A DNA stretch of 64,000 bases from contig CAWIVH010000001.1 of the NCBI GenBank assembly GCA_963839475.1, forward strand, positions 434,001 through 498,000, written 5' to 3'. This document shows, piece by piece, positions 28,353 through 36,202 of the stretch. Each line of letters opens with the position of its first letter. Within the stretch, counting starts at the first letter, position 1. This stretch comes from CAWIVH01 sp963839475. GTDB lineage: Bacteria > Acidobacteriota > UBA6911. The position numbers and the translations under genes are program-made. Under the pieces are notes generated by a model, which did no database searches, was not told the origin of the DNA, and was given only the letters and a program-made list of their open reading frames with translations.

Positions 28353-29294
28353 ATGACTACAGAATCCAACTATTTGAGCCGTCGTGATTTCATCCGTTCC
28401 ACAGCCGCCGTCGGCGCTGCTGCCGGCCTGCCCATTCCGCCGGCAGCGGTCGGAAGGGATGCATCCTTGCTTCCCACGGTGAAGTTCGGACGCGCGGAGA
28501 TTACCCGGCTGATCATCGGAAGCAATCCGTTCTACGGCTATTCCCACTTCAATCAGGTGTTCGACAAACACATGCGCGAGTGGATGACCGCCGAGCGCAA
28601 AATGGAAGTGCTCCATGCCTGCGAGAAGCATGGGATCAATACCTGGCAGCTGCACTACAACGATGAGCCGCATCAGGACTACAGCCGCTACAGGAGCGAA
28701 GGGGGCAAGATGAACCTGATCCTGCTGGCCGACTTTGCGCTGATGCGCGAACCTGCGCTCGTGCCGAAAATCGCCGCCGAAATGAAGCCTCTTGGAATCG
28801 CTCACCACGGCAATCGCACCGACGAGCGTTTCCGTAACGGCGAAAAAGGAAAGGTAAGGGAATTCTTGAAGATTGTGCGGGACAGCGGCGTCATGGTAGG
28901 GCTCTCGACGCACAATCCGAATGTCATAGACGCCGTGGAGAGCGAGAACTGGGACATCGATTATTACCAGGCCTGCCTTTACCGGGTGAGCCGGACTGCG
29001 GAGGAAGCGCGAAAGGAATTCGGCGAGGCTCCCATTGGCGAAATTTATTATGAAAAGGACCCTGAACGGATGTGCAGAGTCATCCGGCAGACGAAGAAGC
29101 CCTGCCTGGCATTCAAGCTGCTGGGCGCCGGAAGGCTCATCAACAACAAAGGTTCGATCGAGGCGGCATTCCGGTATGCGCTGTCCAACATAAAAGAAAC
29201 CGATGCCGTCATCGTAGGAATGTATCCGAAGTACTCGGACCAGGTCCGGGAAAACACGGATATGATCCGGCGCATCCTGGGCGAGACCCTCTAA
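28353..29294 (+). CDS. Tat-exported TIM-barrel protein, aldo/keto reductase-like
   Basis: The ATG at 28353 has GGAG 5 bp upstream. The 313-residue product opens with a twin-arginine signal (SRRDFIRSTAAVGAAAG). After it come KFGRAEITRLIIGSNPFYGYSHFN and alternating strand/helix segments such as HGINTWQLHYNDE, IVRDSGVMVGLSTHNPNVID, and IKETDAVIVGMYPKYSDQ, which fit a barrel of the aldo/keto reductase or related type. I do not see a full catalytic tetrad, so the reaction is unassigned. It likely works outside the cytoplasm and may be co-transcribed with the upstream esterase. Confidence 0.7.
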   Translation: MTTESNYLSRRDFIRSTAAVGAAAGLPIPPAAVGRDASLLPTVKFGRAEITRLIIGSNPFYGYSHFNQVFDKHMREWMTAERKMEVLHACEKHGINTWQLHYNDEPHQDYSRYRSEGGKMNLILLADFALMREPALVPKIAAEMKPLGIAHHGNRTDERFRNGEKGKVREFLKIVRDSGVMVGLSTHNPNVIDAVESENWDIDYYQACLYRVSRTAEEARKEFGEAPIGEIYYEKDPERMCRVIRQTKKPCLAFKLLGAGRLINNKGSIEAAFRYALSNIKETDAVIVGMYPKYSDQVRENTDMIRRILGETL

Positions 29295-29320
29295 ATGGCA
29301 TCAGCCGCGAAACTCGGTAA

Positions 29321-29491
29321 GGCCTGGTCCTGGACCTCGACTTGGACCTGGACCTAAACGTGGACACAAAGAAACCGCCAGGCATGATGCTAAACGCTGC
29401 GTTCGCAAAGGCTTATTTGGAGAGAGTGTTTAAAGTCCAAACCGAGGACCAAGTCCACGTCCAGCTCCAAGTCCAGGTCTAGGTCCAAGTC
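29321..29491. repeat. Inverted repeat made of degenerate GGACCT hexamers
   Basis: The left arm (29321-29365) reads as repeated TGGACCT/TGGACTT-like units and ends in AACGTGGAC; the right arm (29450-29491) is its approximate reverse complement (GTCCACGTCCAGCTCC and on). About three quarters of the positions pair, with an 84-base spacer between the arms. A transcript would form a long imperfect stem. It follows the TIM-barrel gene by about 26 bp, so it could act in termination, but its composition suggests a mobile or amplified repeat. Confidence 0.6.
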
Positions 29492-29576
29492 GCATAAACA
29501 TGGAGTTTTGCGAAGGAAACTAAATAGTCTCTTGTAGAACTCGCTCATGGAGCTTTGAGCCAGGCCTCATAACCGG

Positions 29577-29735
29577 AGCGCTGAAAGCTCGGCACAAATA
29601 AGCCCAGGGTGGAAGAGCGCGCGAAAGCGGGCTCTGGAACCCTGGGGCCCTGGATAGGATGGGGGCTTAGCCCTGCCAGGGCGGCACAAACGGACTATCT
29701 CGCTCTTGCAGGGCTTTCTTTTAGCAGGGCGCCTT
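29577..29735. repeat. GC-rich palindromic repeat, family shared with 40737-40992
   Basis: The stretch contains GAGCGCTGAAAGCTCGG, AAGCCCAGGG, AGAGCGCGCGAAAGCG, ACCCTGGGG and CTGCCAGGGCGGCAC, in an order like that in the element at 40737. Arms AGCCCAGGG and CCCTGGGG pair with one another. It is noncoding and lies between two convergent transcripts. The match is by motif order, not full identity. Confidence 0.5.
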
Positions 29736-29739
29736 CCGC

Positions 29740-31020
29740 TTACTCCATATACCTGTGCCTTAAATTAACCACATCCCGGTCGGGAAGCACTCCGAGCATC
29801 TTGTCCTGATCGTCCAAAATAGGAATGGCGCGGAAATTGTATCGCGCAAACATTTCGTGCGCTTCTTTCAGAGTGTTCTCAGGGGTCAGGCTGATGACCC
29901 TGCGAATCATCACTTCCTGCAGCTGGGTGTCATCTTCCGCCATCAGCAGATCCCGGACATCAAGGGTGCCAAGAAGGCGGCCTTCCTTGTCCAACACATA
30001 CAGGTACCCGATGTGTTCTTTCCCCATCGCCCGCCGCTTGAACTCGGCGCGGGCTTCCCGGATGGTCATCTCAGGCGGAAGGCTGATATACCGGGACACT
30101 GCAAAGGAAAGGATTTCCGATTCCTGTTGTTCAAGGATGGACTTTATCTTGGTTGAGTTTTCCTTGTTGAGCAGTTTCAGAATCGCCTGGGCATCCGCCA
30201 TCGGGAGCACGGCCAGAAGGTCTGCGGCCTGCGCGGGGGTCATGAGATCGATCAACCGCGCAACCCGGTCTTTTGTCAAGGAAGCGACCAGAGAGCGCTG
30301 CACGCTGGGATCGAGTTCTTCAAGCGTATCGGAGGCATGAGCCGTATCGAGCTCATCGAAGATCGCCATTCGTTGCTCATGGCCCAGTTCCTCAAGGATG
30401 TCGGCCAGGTCCACCGGAGGAATGGCAGCGAATTGCTCTTTGAGAACCTTCAGTTTCAAGTCGCCCTGGAAGCTACCCAGCGACTCCGGCAACGGCTCGA
30501 TATAGCTCCAGGGAACTATTTGATCCTTCCCCCGGCCATTGCCGCCATAGAGCAGGTTTGCCAGCCACTTCATCCCGATACGCCGGAGCAGGCTGGCGCG
30601 GCTGAGATCCACTTCGATTACGAAGAGCCGGTTATTTCTCAGCGTGAGCTTGACGTCATATACGATTTCGACATCACGGTCTTCCACGTCGAGGACCTTT
30701 TTATCCAGGATGTGATCATTGAGCAACACCGCGGAAACCGGGAGAGGGTGGGTGAAAGGATCGATGGCGGGAATGTCGACCACCACTTCAGCTCCCGTGA
30801 AGACCTTGACGTGCTCCCAGGGAACTATGACCGTGGGCCTTCCGAAGGACTGGCTGACACATAGATGTGTCACCTCGGCAAATTTGTCGCGGTCGACGAT
30901 CACGAGATCGTCCAGCTTCCCGAGACGGCGGCCGTGAAGCGTGACCCGGGTCTTCAAAAGTTCACTCAAATAATAAGCCTGCTCAGGCTGGTGTTTGGTA
31001 CCCGGGGGATTGCCGTTCAT
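29740..31020 (-). CDS. PRC-barrel / MgtE-N / CBS protein, likely regulator of the adjacent NRAMP-type transporter
   Basis: The 426-residue soluble protein has two barrel-like segments at the N-terminus (about 15-180; RVTLHGRRLGKLDDLVIVD and VYDVKLTLRNNRLFVIEVD), an MgtE-N superhelix (about 185-300; LADILEELGHEQRMAIFDEL, VARLIDLMTPAQAADLLAVLP) and a CBS pair (about 300-426; ISLPPEMTIREARAEFKRRA, ISLTPENTLKEAHEMFARYN). In MgtE channels the N and CBS domains sense cytoplasmic Mg2+ and close the pore. Here they are separate from any channel but share an operon with an NRAMP-like transporter 200 bp upstream, so regulation in trans is the natural inference. Confidence 0.85.
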   Translation of the reverse strand: MNGNPPGTKHQPEQAYYLSELLKTRVTLHGRRLGKLDDLVIVDRDKFAEVTHLCVSQSFGRPTVIVPWEHVKVFTGAEVVVDIPAIDPFTHPLPVSAVLLNDHILDKKVLDVEDRDVEIVYDVKLTLRNNRLFVIEVDLSRASLLRRIGMKWLANLLYGGNGRGKDQIVPWSYIEPLPESLGSFQGDLKLKVLKEQFAAIPPVDLADILEELGHEQRMAIFDELDTAHASDTLEELDPSVQRSLVASLTKDRVARLIDLMTPAQAADLLAVLPMADAQAILKLLNKENSTKIKSILEQQESEILSFAVSRYISLPPEMTIREARAEFKRRAMGKEHIGYLYVLDKEGRLLGTLDVRDLLMAEDDTQLQEVMIRRVISLTPENTLKEAHEMFARYNFRAIPILDDQDKMLGVLPDRDVVNLRHRYME

Positions 31021-31028
31021 GGCGCCTC

Positions 31029-31217
31029 CTACCTCTGGCTTGCCGCGACGAAGAATTTGTAAATCATCAGTCCGACAAGCGATAAAAGATAAATCCTGAG
31101 AAACAGCAGGCTGTATCTCACCACGGGTGTCATTTCGACATGGGGCTTGGCATATTTGGCGTTGATTTCCCGAACCGATGCGGCCAGGCTGCGAAAGATG
31201 CCGGCTAGGATATTCAT
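31029..31217 (-). CDS. Small single-pass membrane protein in the NRAMP-like operon
   Basis: The 62-residue product has an amphipathic N-terminus (MNILAGIFRSLAASVREINAKYAKP) and one hydrophobic helix (YSLLFLRIYLLSLVGLMIYKFF). It lies 15 bp after the transporter gene and 8 bp before the CBS-protein gene on the same strand, so it belongs to the operon. Its position suggests a small subunit or a tether between transporter and regulator; no family is recognised. Confidence 0.65.
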   Translation of the reverse strand: MNILAGIFRSLAASVREINAKYAKPHVEMTPVVRYSLLFLRIYLLSLVGLMIYKFFVAASQR

Positions 31218-31232
31218 GGTATTTCCTCCGCT

Positions 31233-32510
31233 CTATCCGTTTTTGAACAGGTTCGGGAATAAGGCGCTAATGGCATAAAGGGTCGACAGGATGATCAGCA
31301 CTGCCACGATGGTGATGTTCATGATGTTGTCGACACGAGTGTTCTTATATTTGCCCATGGTCTTTTCGTCATTGAGCATTACGATCAGGAAGACCAGAGA
31401 ACATGGAAGAAGGGTGGTGGCTATGACCTGCACGAAGAGCGTGATCAAAACGAGGGGCGCGTTGGGAATCAGGACCACACTGCCGGCCATGACCAGGGTG
31501 AAAAAGTAGTAGGCATAAAACCAAGGAGCTTCTTTGATTTTGTGATTCAGCGAGTGGGCCCAGCCGAAAACTTCGCCAAATGCCCATGAGCTGGCGAGCG
31601 AAATACAGATCGCCCCGAGCAGCCCGGCATCGAACAATCCGATCGCGATAAACGTGCCGATATACCTGTTGGTCGGCATCAACATTTGGGCGGCCTGAGC
31701 CGCGCTCTCCACGGGGACTCCATAGAGCAGCTTTCCCGTAACGATGATCAGGAACGTTGCCACCACAACGGTAAAAATGGAGCCGACGGCGGTGTCCAGC
31801 TTTCCGAAACGAAGGTCCTTTTCTTGGAGGCCCTTATCCACAACCGAGCTCTGCTGGAAGAAGAGCATCCAGGGCGCGATCGTGGTGCCGACATTAGCCA
31901 TCAGCAGGAAGAAGAGGTCGTTGGTGAGGCCTCCGGGCGGAAGATTCGGAATGAAGCTGTTGTATAGGATTTCCTTAATATCCGGTTTGATCATGAAAGC
32001 GCAGGGAATGTAAATCAGGTTTCCCACGCAAAAGATCAGGGCGATCTTCTCCCAGGTCCAGTAGCGGCCGGCCAGGATCATCGACCCCATGATGAGCCAG
32101 CAAATAATCACCGTGATGACCGGAGGCACGTGAAAGACGCTCAATGCCGCTGTCATGCCGATGAATTCGGTAATCATAGTGAGCCAGTCGGTCAGGATAA
32201 GATCGAGCAGAGAAAACCAGCCCCAGAAGGGACCGAATCCGTGGAATATCGATTCCGCGTGGCCGCGCTTGGTGACGGCGCCCAGACGCACAGTCATTTC
32301 CTGGACCAGGTAAGCCACCGGGCCAAGCAGTATGAGGAACCAGAGCAGATGGACCCCGTATTTGGCCCCGGTTGCCGTATAGGTGGTTATTCCGCCCGCG
32401 TCGTTGTCCGCCACCATGCAGATGATTCCGGGTCCGGCAATCGCAAGAAAAAATCTCAGCCCCTTCGCTGATTTCCGGTATCTGTAGAACAGGCTGGATA
32501 CAATATTCAT
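31233..32510 (-). CDS. NRAMP-related divalent metal transporter with altered metal-site motifs
   Basis: The 425-residue protein has about 11 hydrophobic helices and clear NRAMP resemblance in helix 1 and after (GPGIICMVADNDAGGITTY, ATGAKYGVHLLW). The canonical DPGN of helix 1 reads DAGG here, and the MPH of helix 6 is replaced within TTIAPWMLFF, so the selective methionine is missing. In studied NRAMPs loss of that Met relaxes selectivity towards Mg2+ and Ca2+. The ATG at 32510 has GGAGG about 6 bp upstream. It heads an operon with a small membrane protein and an MgtE-N/CBS protein. Confidence 0.87.
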   Translation of the reverse strand: MNIVSSLFYRYRKSAKGLRFFLAIAGPGIICMVADNDAGGITTYTATGAKYGVHLLWFLILLGPVAYLVQEMTVRLGAVTKRGHAESIFHGFGPFWGWFSLLDLILTDWLTMITEFIGMTAALSVFHVPPVITVIICWLIMGSMILAGRYWTWEKIALIFCVGNLIYIPCAFMIKPDIKEILYNSFIPNLPPGGLTNDLFFLLMANVGTTIAPWMLFFQQSSVVDKGLQEKDLRFGKLDTAVGSIFTVVVATFLIIVTGKLLYGVPVESAAQAAQMLMPTNRYIGTFIAIGLFDAGLLGAICISLASSWAFGEVFGWAHSLNHKIKEAPWFYAYYFFTLVMAGSVVLIPNAPLVLITLFVQVIATTLLPCSLVFLIVMLNDEKTMGKYKNTRVDNIMNITIVAVLIILSTLYAISALFPNLFKNG

Positions 32511-32591
32511 ATCCGGCCTCCATTGCGGAGTGGACTTGTTTCGCATTCGGCGCGGCGCCGGACAAACTCTCGGGAAAATTGGAACGTTCGA

Positions 32592-32772
32592 GAGATTGAA
32601 CCACGAAGGCCGCGAAGACCATAAAGATTTATAAACAAATCCTTTGCGGTCTTTGTGATCTGAGCGGATCGATTGGTTTTGCGGCCTTTACCGCAATTGG
32701 ATAATTCCCACCGTGTGCAATTCCTTATTTCTGTTATCAATAAACCATGCAGACATGGCAAGGGCTCTCCGG
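32592..32772 (+). repeat. Interspersed 180-bp repeat, copy A
   Basis: This copy starts GAGATTGAACCACGAAGGCC and ends CATGGCAAGGGCTCTCCGG. Its first half is an imperfect inverted repeat around ATTTATAAACAAAT; its end carries the small hairpin CCATG-CAGA-CATGG (32745-32758) preceded by ATCAATAAA. Copies B (54605-54967) and C (62594-62773) lie in the same orientation and are also intergenic. Confidence 0.75.
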
Positions 32773-32967
32773 ATTCGACAACCCGATAATTCTCACACCT
32801 GGCTTGACGGGCTTCGCCCAGCCGGGAAATGCAGCCTGGTTTGGGTTGGAGAAAATAGTACGGCACCCTGAATCCTCCGCATTCTTCGCCATGGGCGTGG
32901 AAGGTGCGGCAGGGGCCGGATTATATCGGTCCTATGCCGGTGGAACTTCCACGGAGAATGCTGCCTT

Positions 32968-32986
32968 GCCTCCGCGGGGCGGAGGC
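32968..32986. repeat. GC-rich hairpin with 8-bp stem
   Basis: GCCTCCGC (32968-32975) and GCGGAGGC (32979-32986) are exact reverse complements with a GGG loop. Directly before it lies GTGGAA-C-TTCCAC, another small palindrome. The function is unknown; it could end a transcript coming from copy A of the repeat. Confidence 0.45.
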
Positions 32987-33035
32987 TGATCACTGCTGAA
33001 ACTCATAAGCCTTTCTGGACGCGAATCGAAGCTGG

Positions 33036-33366
33036 GGAGGAAACAGCCATTCCTCCGCAGCGGAAGAATGGCCAATGCCTGGAAGGTAGTCAGCCGGATT
33101 CCCCCACTGGTTTAAGCTTCAGCACCGCGTACCGTGAGAGATCGCAAGATCTCAGCCACATTAGGAAAACCCTTAGCCCGGGAGTTCCTGTTCCACCCTG
33201 AATAGGACGTCTTTAGACGCCCCAGGGCAGTGGCTTGTATGTACGTGGGAGCCTCGCTTACCGAGGATCCTTACATGAATCCAACTTGCCGCATTTCCAC
33301 ACCTGGAATGGAGCAAGCCGAATGCAAGGTAGGACTCGTCGGCCGAAATGTCAATCGAAAAGACAT
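33036..33366 (+). ncRNA. Candidate structured RNA (stem-loop cluster)
   Basis: Stem-loops follow each other: GGAGGAA/TTCCTCC (33036-33056) alternating with GCCATTC/GAATGGC (33046-33072); GAGATC-GCAA-GATCTC with a GNRA tetraloop (33138-33153); CCACCCTG pairing with CAGGG..GTGG around an inner GGaCGTC-TTTA-GACGCC (33193-33233); CCTCG/CGAGG (33252-33266); CTTGC..CATTTCCA with TGGAATG..GCAAG (33285-33317); ATGTC/GACAT (33348-33366). The density and the GNRA loop suggest a folded RNA. I could not match it to tmRNA, SRP RNA, RNase P RNA, 6S RNA or a group II intron domain V. A decayed mobile element is the alternative. Confidence 0.4.
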
Positions 33367-33497
33367 GATGCGGAAGAAATCTTTAAAATGCGTAATATTA
33401 ATGGGATAGGAGAATGTCCGGGAACCCCGGTCTTTAGACTTGTGCATTGGATGAAAAAAGCCTATAGATTATCCGAAACTGCTTTGAGGAATATGCC

Positions 33498-34259
33498 ATG
33501 CCGGTCTTGCCGCAGGGAGCAGCGGTGATGGCACTGGCTGCGTGGCTGGCTGTCTCCGGAGGATGCGCGACGGAAAGCACCCTTCTGAATTCTGAGGAAC
33601 AGAAGCGCGGCGCCGCGTCGGGGCAGGATTTTGCTCGGCAGCGCGAGCGGATGGTAAGGGAGCAGCTTCGTTCTCGTGACATCAGCGACCAGCGAGTGCT
33701 CGAAGCCATGTCGAAAGTTCCCCGCCACCGGTTTGTCCCCCCCGAAATCCTGGCCTCCTCTTACGACGACACGGCTCTGCCTCTCAAATTGGGTCAAACC
33801 GTTTCCCAGCCTTACATCGTCGCCTTCATGACCCAGGCCTTGAGCCTGAAAGGGCATGAGAAAGTGCTGGAAATCGGGACCGGTTCCGGCTATCAGGCGG
33901 CTATCCTGGCCGAAACTGCCCGGGAAGTGTACACGGTCGAAATCATCCCCGAATTGACCGCGTATGCGCGCGCCATACTCGATTCGCTTGCGTACAAGAA
34001 CATACACTTCCGAACCGGCGACGGTTTTGAGGGTTGGCCCGAGCACGCCCCCTTCGATGCGATCATCGTGACCGCCGCTCCGGAGGACGTCCCGCCGCCC
34101 CTCATTGAGCAGCTGAAAATCGGCGGCCGCTTGATCATCCCTGTAGGGAGGTACGAGCAGGATCTCCTCCTGATTGAGAAAACGGCTTCCGGCGTATCGA
34201 AGCGCAGCACCATCCCTGTCCGTTTCGTTCCCATGACCGGCAAAGCACGCGAAAAATAG
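33498..34259 (+). CDS. pcm: Exported (probable lipoprotein) protein-L-isoaspartate O-methyltransferase
   Basis: The 253-residue protein has the PIMT core: MVREQLRSRDISDQRVLEAM, VPRHRFVP, QTVSQPYIVAFMTQAL, the AdoMet loop VLEIGTGSGYQAA and DAIIVTAAPEDVPPPLIEQLKIGG. The enzyme methylates isoaspartyl residues to start their repair. The N-terminus is unusual: a hydrophobic stretch ending in LAVSGGC, a reasonable lipobox, so the enzyme is likely exported and lipid-anchored rather than cytosolic like E. coli Pcm. AdoMet supply outside the cytoplasm would then be a problem, so an inner-leaflet location is not excluded. The phospholipase D-like gene follows by about 60 bp. Confidence 0.88.
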   Translation: MPVLPQGAAVMALAAWLAVSGGCATESTLLNSEEQKRGAASGQDFARQRERMVREQLRSRDISDQRVLEAMSKVPRHRFVPPEILASSYDDTALPLKLGQTVSQPYIVAFMTQALSLKGHEKVLEIGTGSGYQAAILAETAREVYTVEIIPELTAYARAILDSLAYKNIHFRTGDGFEGWPEHAPFDAIIVTAAPEDVPPPLIEQLKIGGRLIIPVGRYEQDLLLIEKTASGVSKRSTIPVRFVPMTGKAREK

Positions 34260-34320
34260 ATATAACGGGTGGCGTCCCTATTTTCTTTATGGGCTGCAGA
34301 AGAGAAGTTAAACTTTGCCC

Positions 34321-35544
34321 ATGAAAAAATACTTACTCGCCTTAGTTCTCCTCCTGACTCCTTCCGGATACGCCCAAAAATCTCCGTTCCCTGATATCGA
34401 GATTGTCGAAACCATCCCCGCCGGCACGAACCTGGGCAGTCCCGAAATCCGGCATACCCGCGATGTCTGGCTGCAGATGATCGGCAACGCGAAGAAAACC
34501 CTCGATATCGAGCAGTTTTATATCGCCAACGAACCCGGGAAACAGCTGGACGACGTGCTGGCAGCCATTCGGGCCGCCGCCGACAGCGGCGTCAAGGTCA
34601 GGTTAGTCGTGGATGCCCGGATGTATAAAACCTACCCGGAAAGCGTCGACAGCCTCGGCCGGCACCGTAACATCGAAACGAGACGTGTCGATTTCGGCAA
34701 GATCGCGGGCGGAGTCCAGCACGCCAAGTTCTTCATCGTCGACGGCGAAGAAGTATTCATCGGCAGCCAGAATTTCGACTGGCGCGCCCTGGAACACATT
34801 CATGAACTGGGGCTCCGGATCCGAAACAAGAAGCTGGCCGAAGCCTTCGGCGGAATTTTTGATCTGGACTGGCAGCTCGCAGCCCTGGCCCCGGATCAAC
34901 TGAAATCCATCTCGCCCGGCAAAGGAAATTTTCTCGCTCCCATCCGCATTTCAGGTCAGGCTGGGGAAATCGCGGGATTCACGCCGACATTCAGTCCCCG
35001 GGGCTATATCGCGGAGGCATCGCTCTGGGACGAGAAAGCCATACTCGACTTGATCGACGGAGCTCAGAAAAACCTGACCCTGCAATTCCTTTCGTATTCC
35101 ACCCAGGATCGGGATGGGGCTGCCTATCCGGTCATCGACGACGCTATTCGCAGGGCTGCCAAACGAGGCGTTTCGATCCGGATGATCGTATCCGACTGGG
35201 AGAAAGGGACACCCGCGGAGGCAGCGCTCAAAGCCCTTTCCCTTCTCCCGAATGTGGAGGTGGCGTTTTCGGTCATTCCCGAATGGAACGGCGGATACAT
35301 TCCCTTCGCGCGGGTAGAGCACTGCAAATACATCGTCGCCGACAGCGCACGATTCTGGCTCGGCACCAGCAACTGTGAGAAAAGCTACTTCTATACTTCG
35401 CGCAATCTCGGAATTCTCTGCTCAAGCCCTTCCCTGGCCGGGGGGCTCGCGAGGATATTCCAGAAAAGCTGGGACAGCCCCTACAAAGAAAAAATCACTT
35501 CGCAAGGCAAGTATTCGGCACGCGAACACGGCGAGCGTAGGTAA
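34321..35544 (+). CDS. Secreted phospholipase D-like protein with two HKD motifs
   Basis: The 407-residue product begins with a signal peptide (MKKYLLALVLLLTPSGYAQ). It carries two phospholipase D motifs: HAKFFIVDGEEVFIGSQNFD near residue 140 and HCKYIVADSARFWLGTSN near residue 340, each with H-x-K-x4-D. Together they form one active site cleaving phosphodiester bonds. Periplasmic proteins of this type act on phospholipids or nucleic acids; the layout is like eukaryotic PLD3/PLD4 and bacterial PLDc_3 proteins. An ATG two codons after a TTG at 34315 is the likely start. Confidence 0.85.
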   Translation: MKKYLLALVLLLTPSGYAQKSPFPDIEIVETIPAGTNLGSPEIRHTRDVWLQMIGNAKKTLDIEQFYIANEPGKQLDDVLAAIRAAADSGVKVRLVVDARMYKTYPESVDSLGRHRNIETRRVDFGKIAGGVQHAKFFIVDGEEVFIGSQNFDWRALEHIHELGLRIRNKKLAEAFGGIFDLDWQLAALAPDQLKSISPGKGNFLAPIRISGQAGEIAGFTPTFSPRGYIAEASLWDEKAILDLIDGAQKNLTLQFLSYSTQDRDGAAYPVIDDAIRRAAKRGVSIRMIVSDWEKGTPAEAALKALSLLPNVEVAFSVIPEWNGGYIPFARVEHCKYIVADSARFWLGTSNCEKSYFYTSRNLGILCSSPSLAGGLARIFQKSWDSPYKEKITSQGKYSAREHGERR

Positions 35545-35556
35545 GGAATCCCGGGC

Positions 35557-36027
35557 CTACCCTCCATGTGACTGCTGGGCCGCTCTTCTGGCTATCTCCT
35601 CGGGAGAGACGTCTTCGATGTGGGTGGCTGCATACCATTTGTGTCCAAACGGATCGTCAAATCCTCCCGTCCTGTCACCGTAAAACTGGTTCGCCACTTC
35701 GCGGACCACTTTCGCCCCGGCTGCGACAGCCCGGCCGAAAACGGCATCGACATCCTCCACATAAACCATAAGCATGACCGGCGAACCCCCGACAGTCCTG
35801 GGACTGAGCGCCCCAATCTCGGCATGTTCGTCGGCCAGCATGACGGTCGAATTGCCTATCCGGATCTCGGCATGGCCGATCCGGCCGTCTGGCGCCGGCA
35901 TCCGCATAAGCTCAGTCGCACCGAAGACGCCTTTATAAAACTCGATGGCCTTGGCCGCGTCGTGAACGATCAGATAAGGAATTACCGAATGGTATCCTTC
36001 CGGAACCGGTTGAACTTTGGCGCTCAT
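35557..36027 (-). CDS. VOC-family (PhnB/glyoxalase-like) protein
   Basis: The 156-residue protein has two beta-alpha-beta-beta-beta modules of the vicinal oxygen chelate fold: VIPYLIVHDAAKAIEFYKGVFGATE, then GHAEIRIGNSTVMLADE, and VMLMVYVEDVDAVFGRAVAAGA, then DRTGGFDDPFGHKWYAAT. It resembles the PhnB-like subgroup, whose reactions are mostly unknown. It is convergent with the phospholipase D-like gene, leaving only 12 bp between stops. Confidence 0.88.
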   Translation of the reverse strand: MSAKVQPVPEGYHSVIPYLIVHDAAKAIEFYKGVFGATELMRMPAPDGRIGHAEIRIGNSTVMLADEHAEIGALSPRTVGGSPVMLMVYVEDVDAVFGRAVAAGAKVVREVANQFYGDRTGGFDDPFGHKWYAATHIEDVSPEEIARRAAQQSHGG

Positions 36028-36202
36028 AGCTCCCCTTTCACAATATCGATTTTTGTCAGCGCATCAGGAGGCCGGCGCAGCAAGTTGTTCTGGCCATGCC
36101 CGAAGGTTTCTCATTTCCTGAATGGCTGTAATGAACCCGAGTGTTTTAATGATATCGCCGGCCGTGAATTGTGAATAGTGGGAAAAGGAGGAGAGTGGAA
36201 TA

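Larger units (their letters stand above)
29295..29739. other. 445-bp intergenic region holding two repeat elements
   Basis: No gene is convincing. The region contains an inverted repeat built from GGACCT/GGACTT-like hexamers (29321-29365 and 29450-29491) and, from about 29577 to 29735, a GC-rich element of the GCGCTGAAAGC / AGCCCAGGG / CCCTGGG type that recurs at 40737. Both are described as separate entries. Confidence 0.7.
32511..33497. other. 987-bp intergenic region with a repeat copy and a dense set of stem-loops
   Basis: No gene is convincing between the NRAMP-like gene and the isoaspartyl methyltransferase gene. The left part holds copy A of the 180-bp interspersed repeat (32592-32772). 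A GC-rich hairpin follows at 32968-32986. From 33036 to 33366 at least six stem-loops occur in a row; they are described as a candidate structured RNA. Short open frames such as 33235-33528 show no family resemblance. Confidence 0.6.

Noticed and set aside
33235..33528. A 97-codon plus-strand open frame
   Set aside because: It lies across the stem-loop cluster, overlaps the start of the isoaspartyl methyltransferase gene, and has no recognisable motif or ribosome site.
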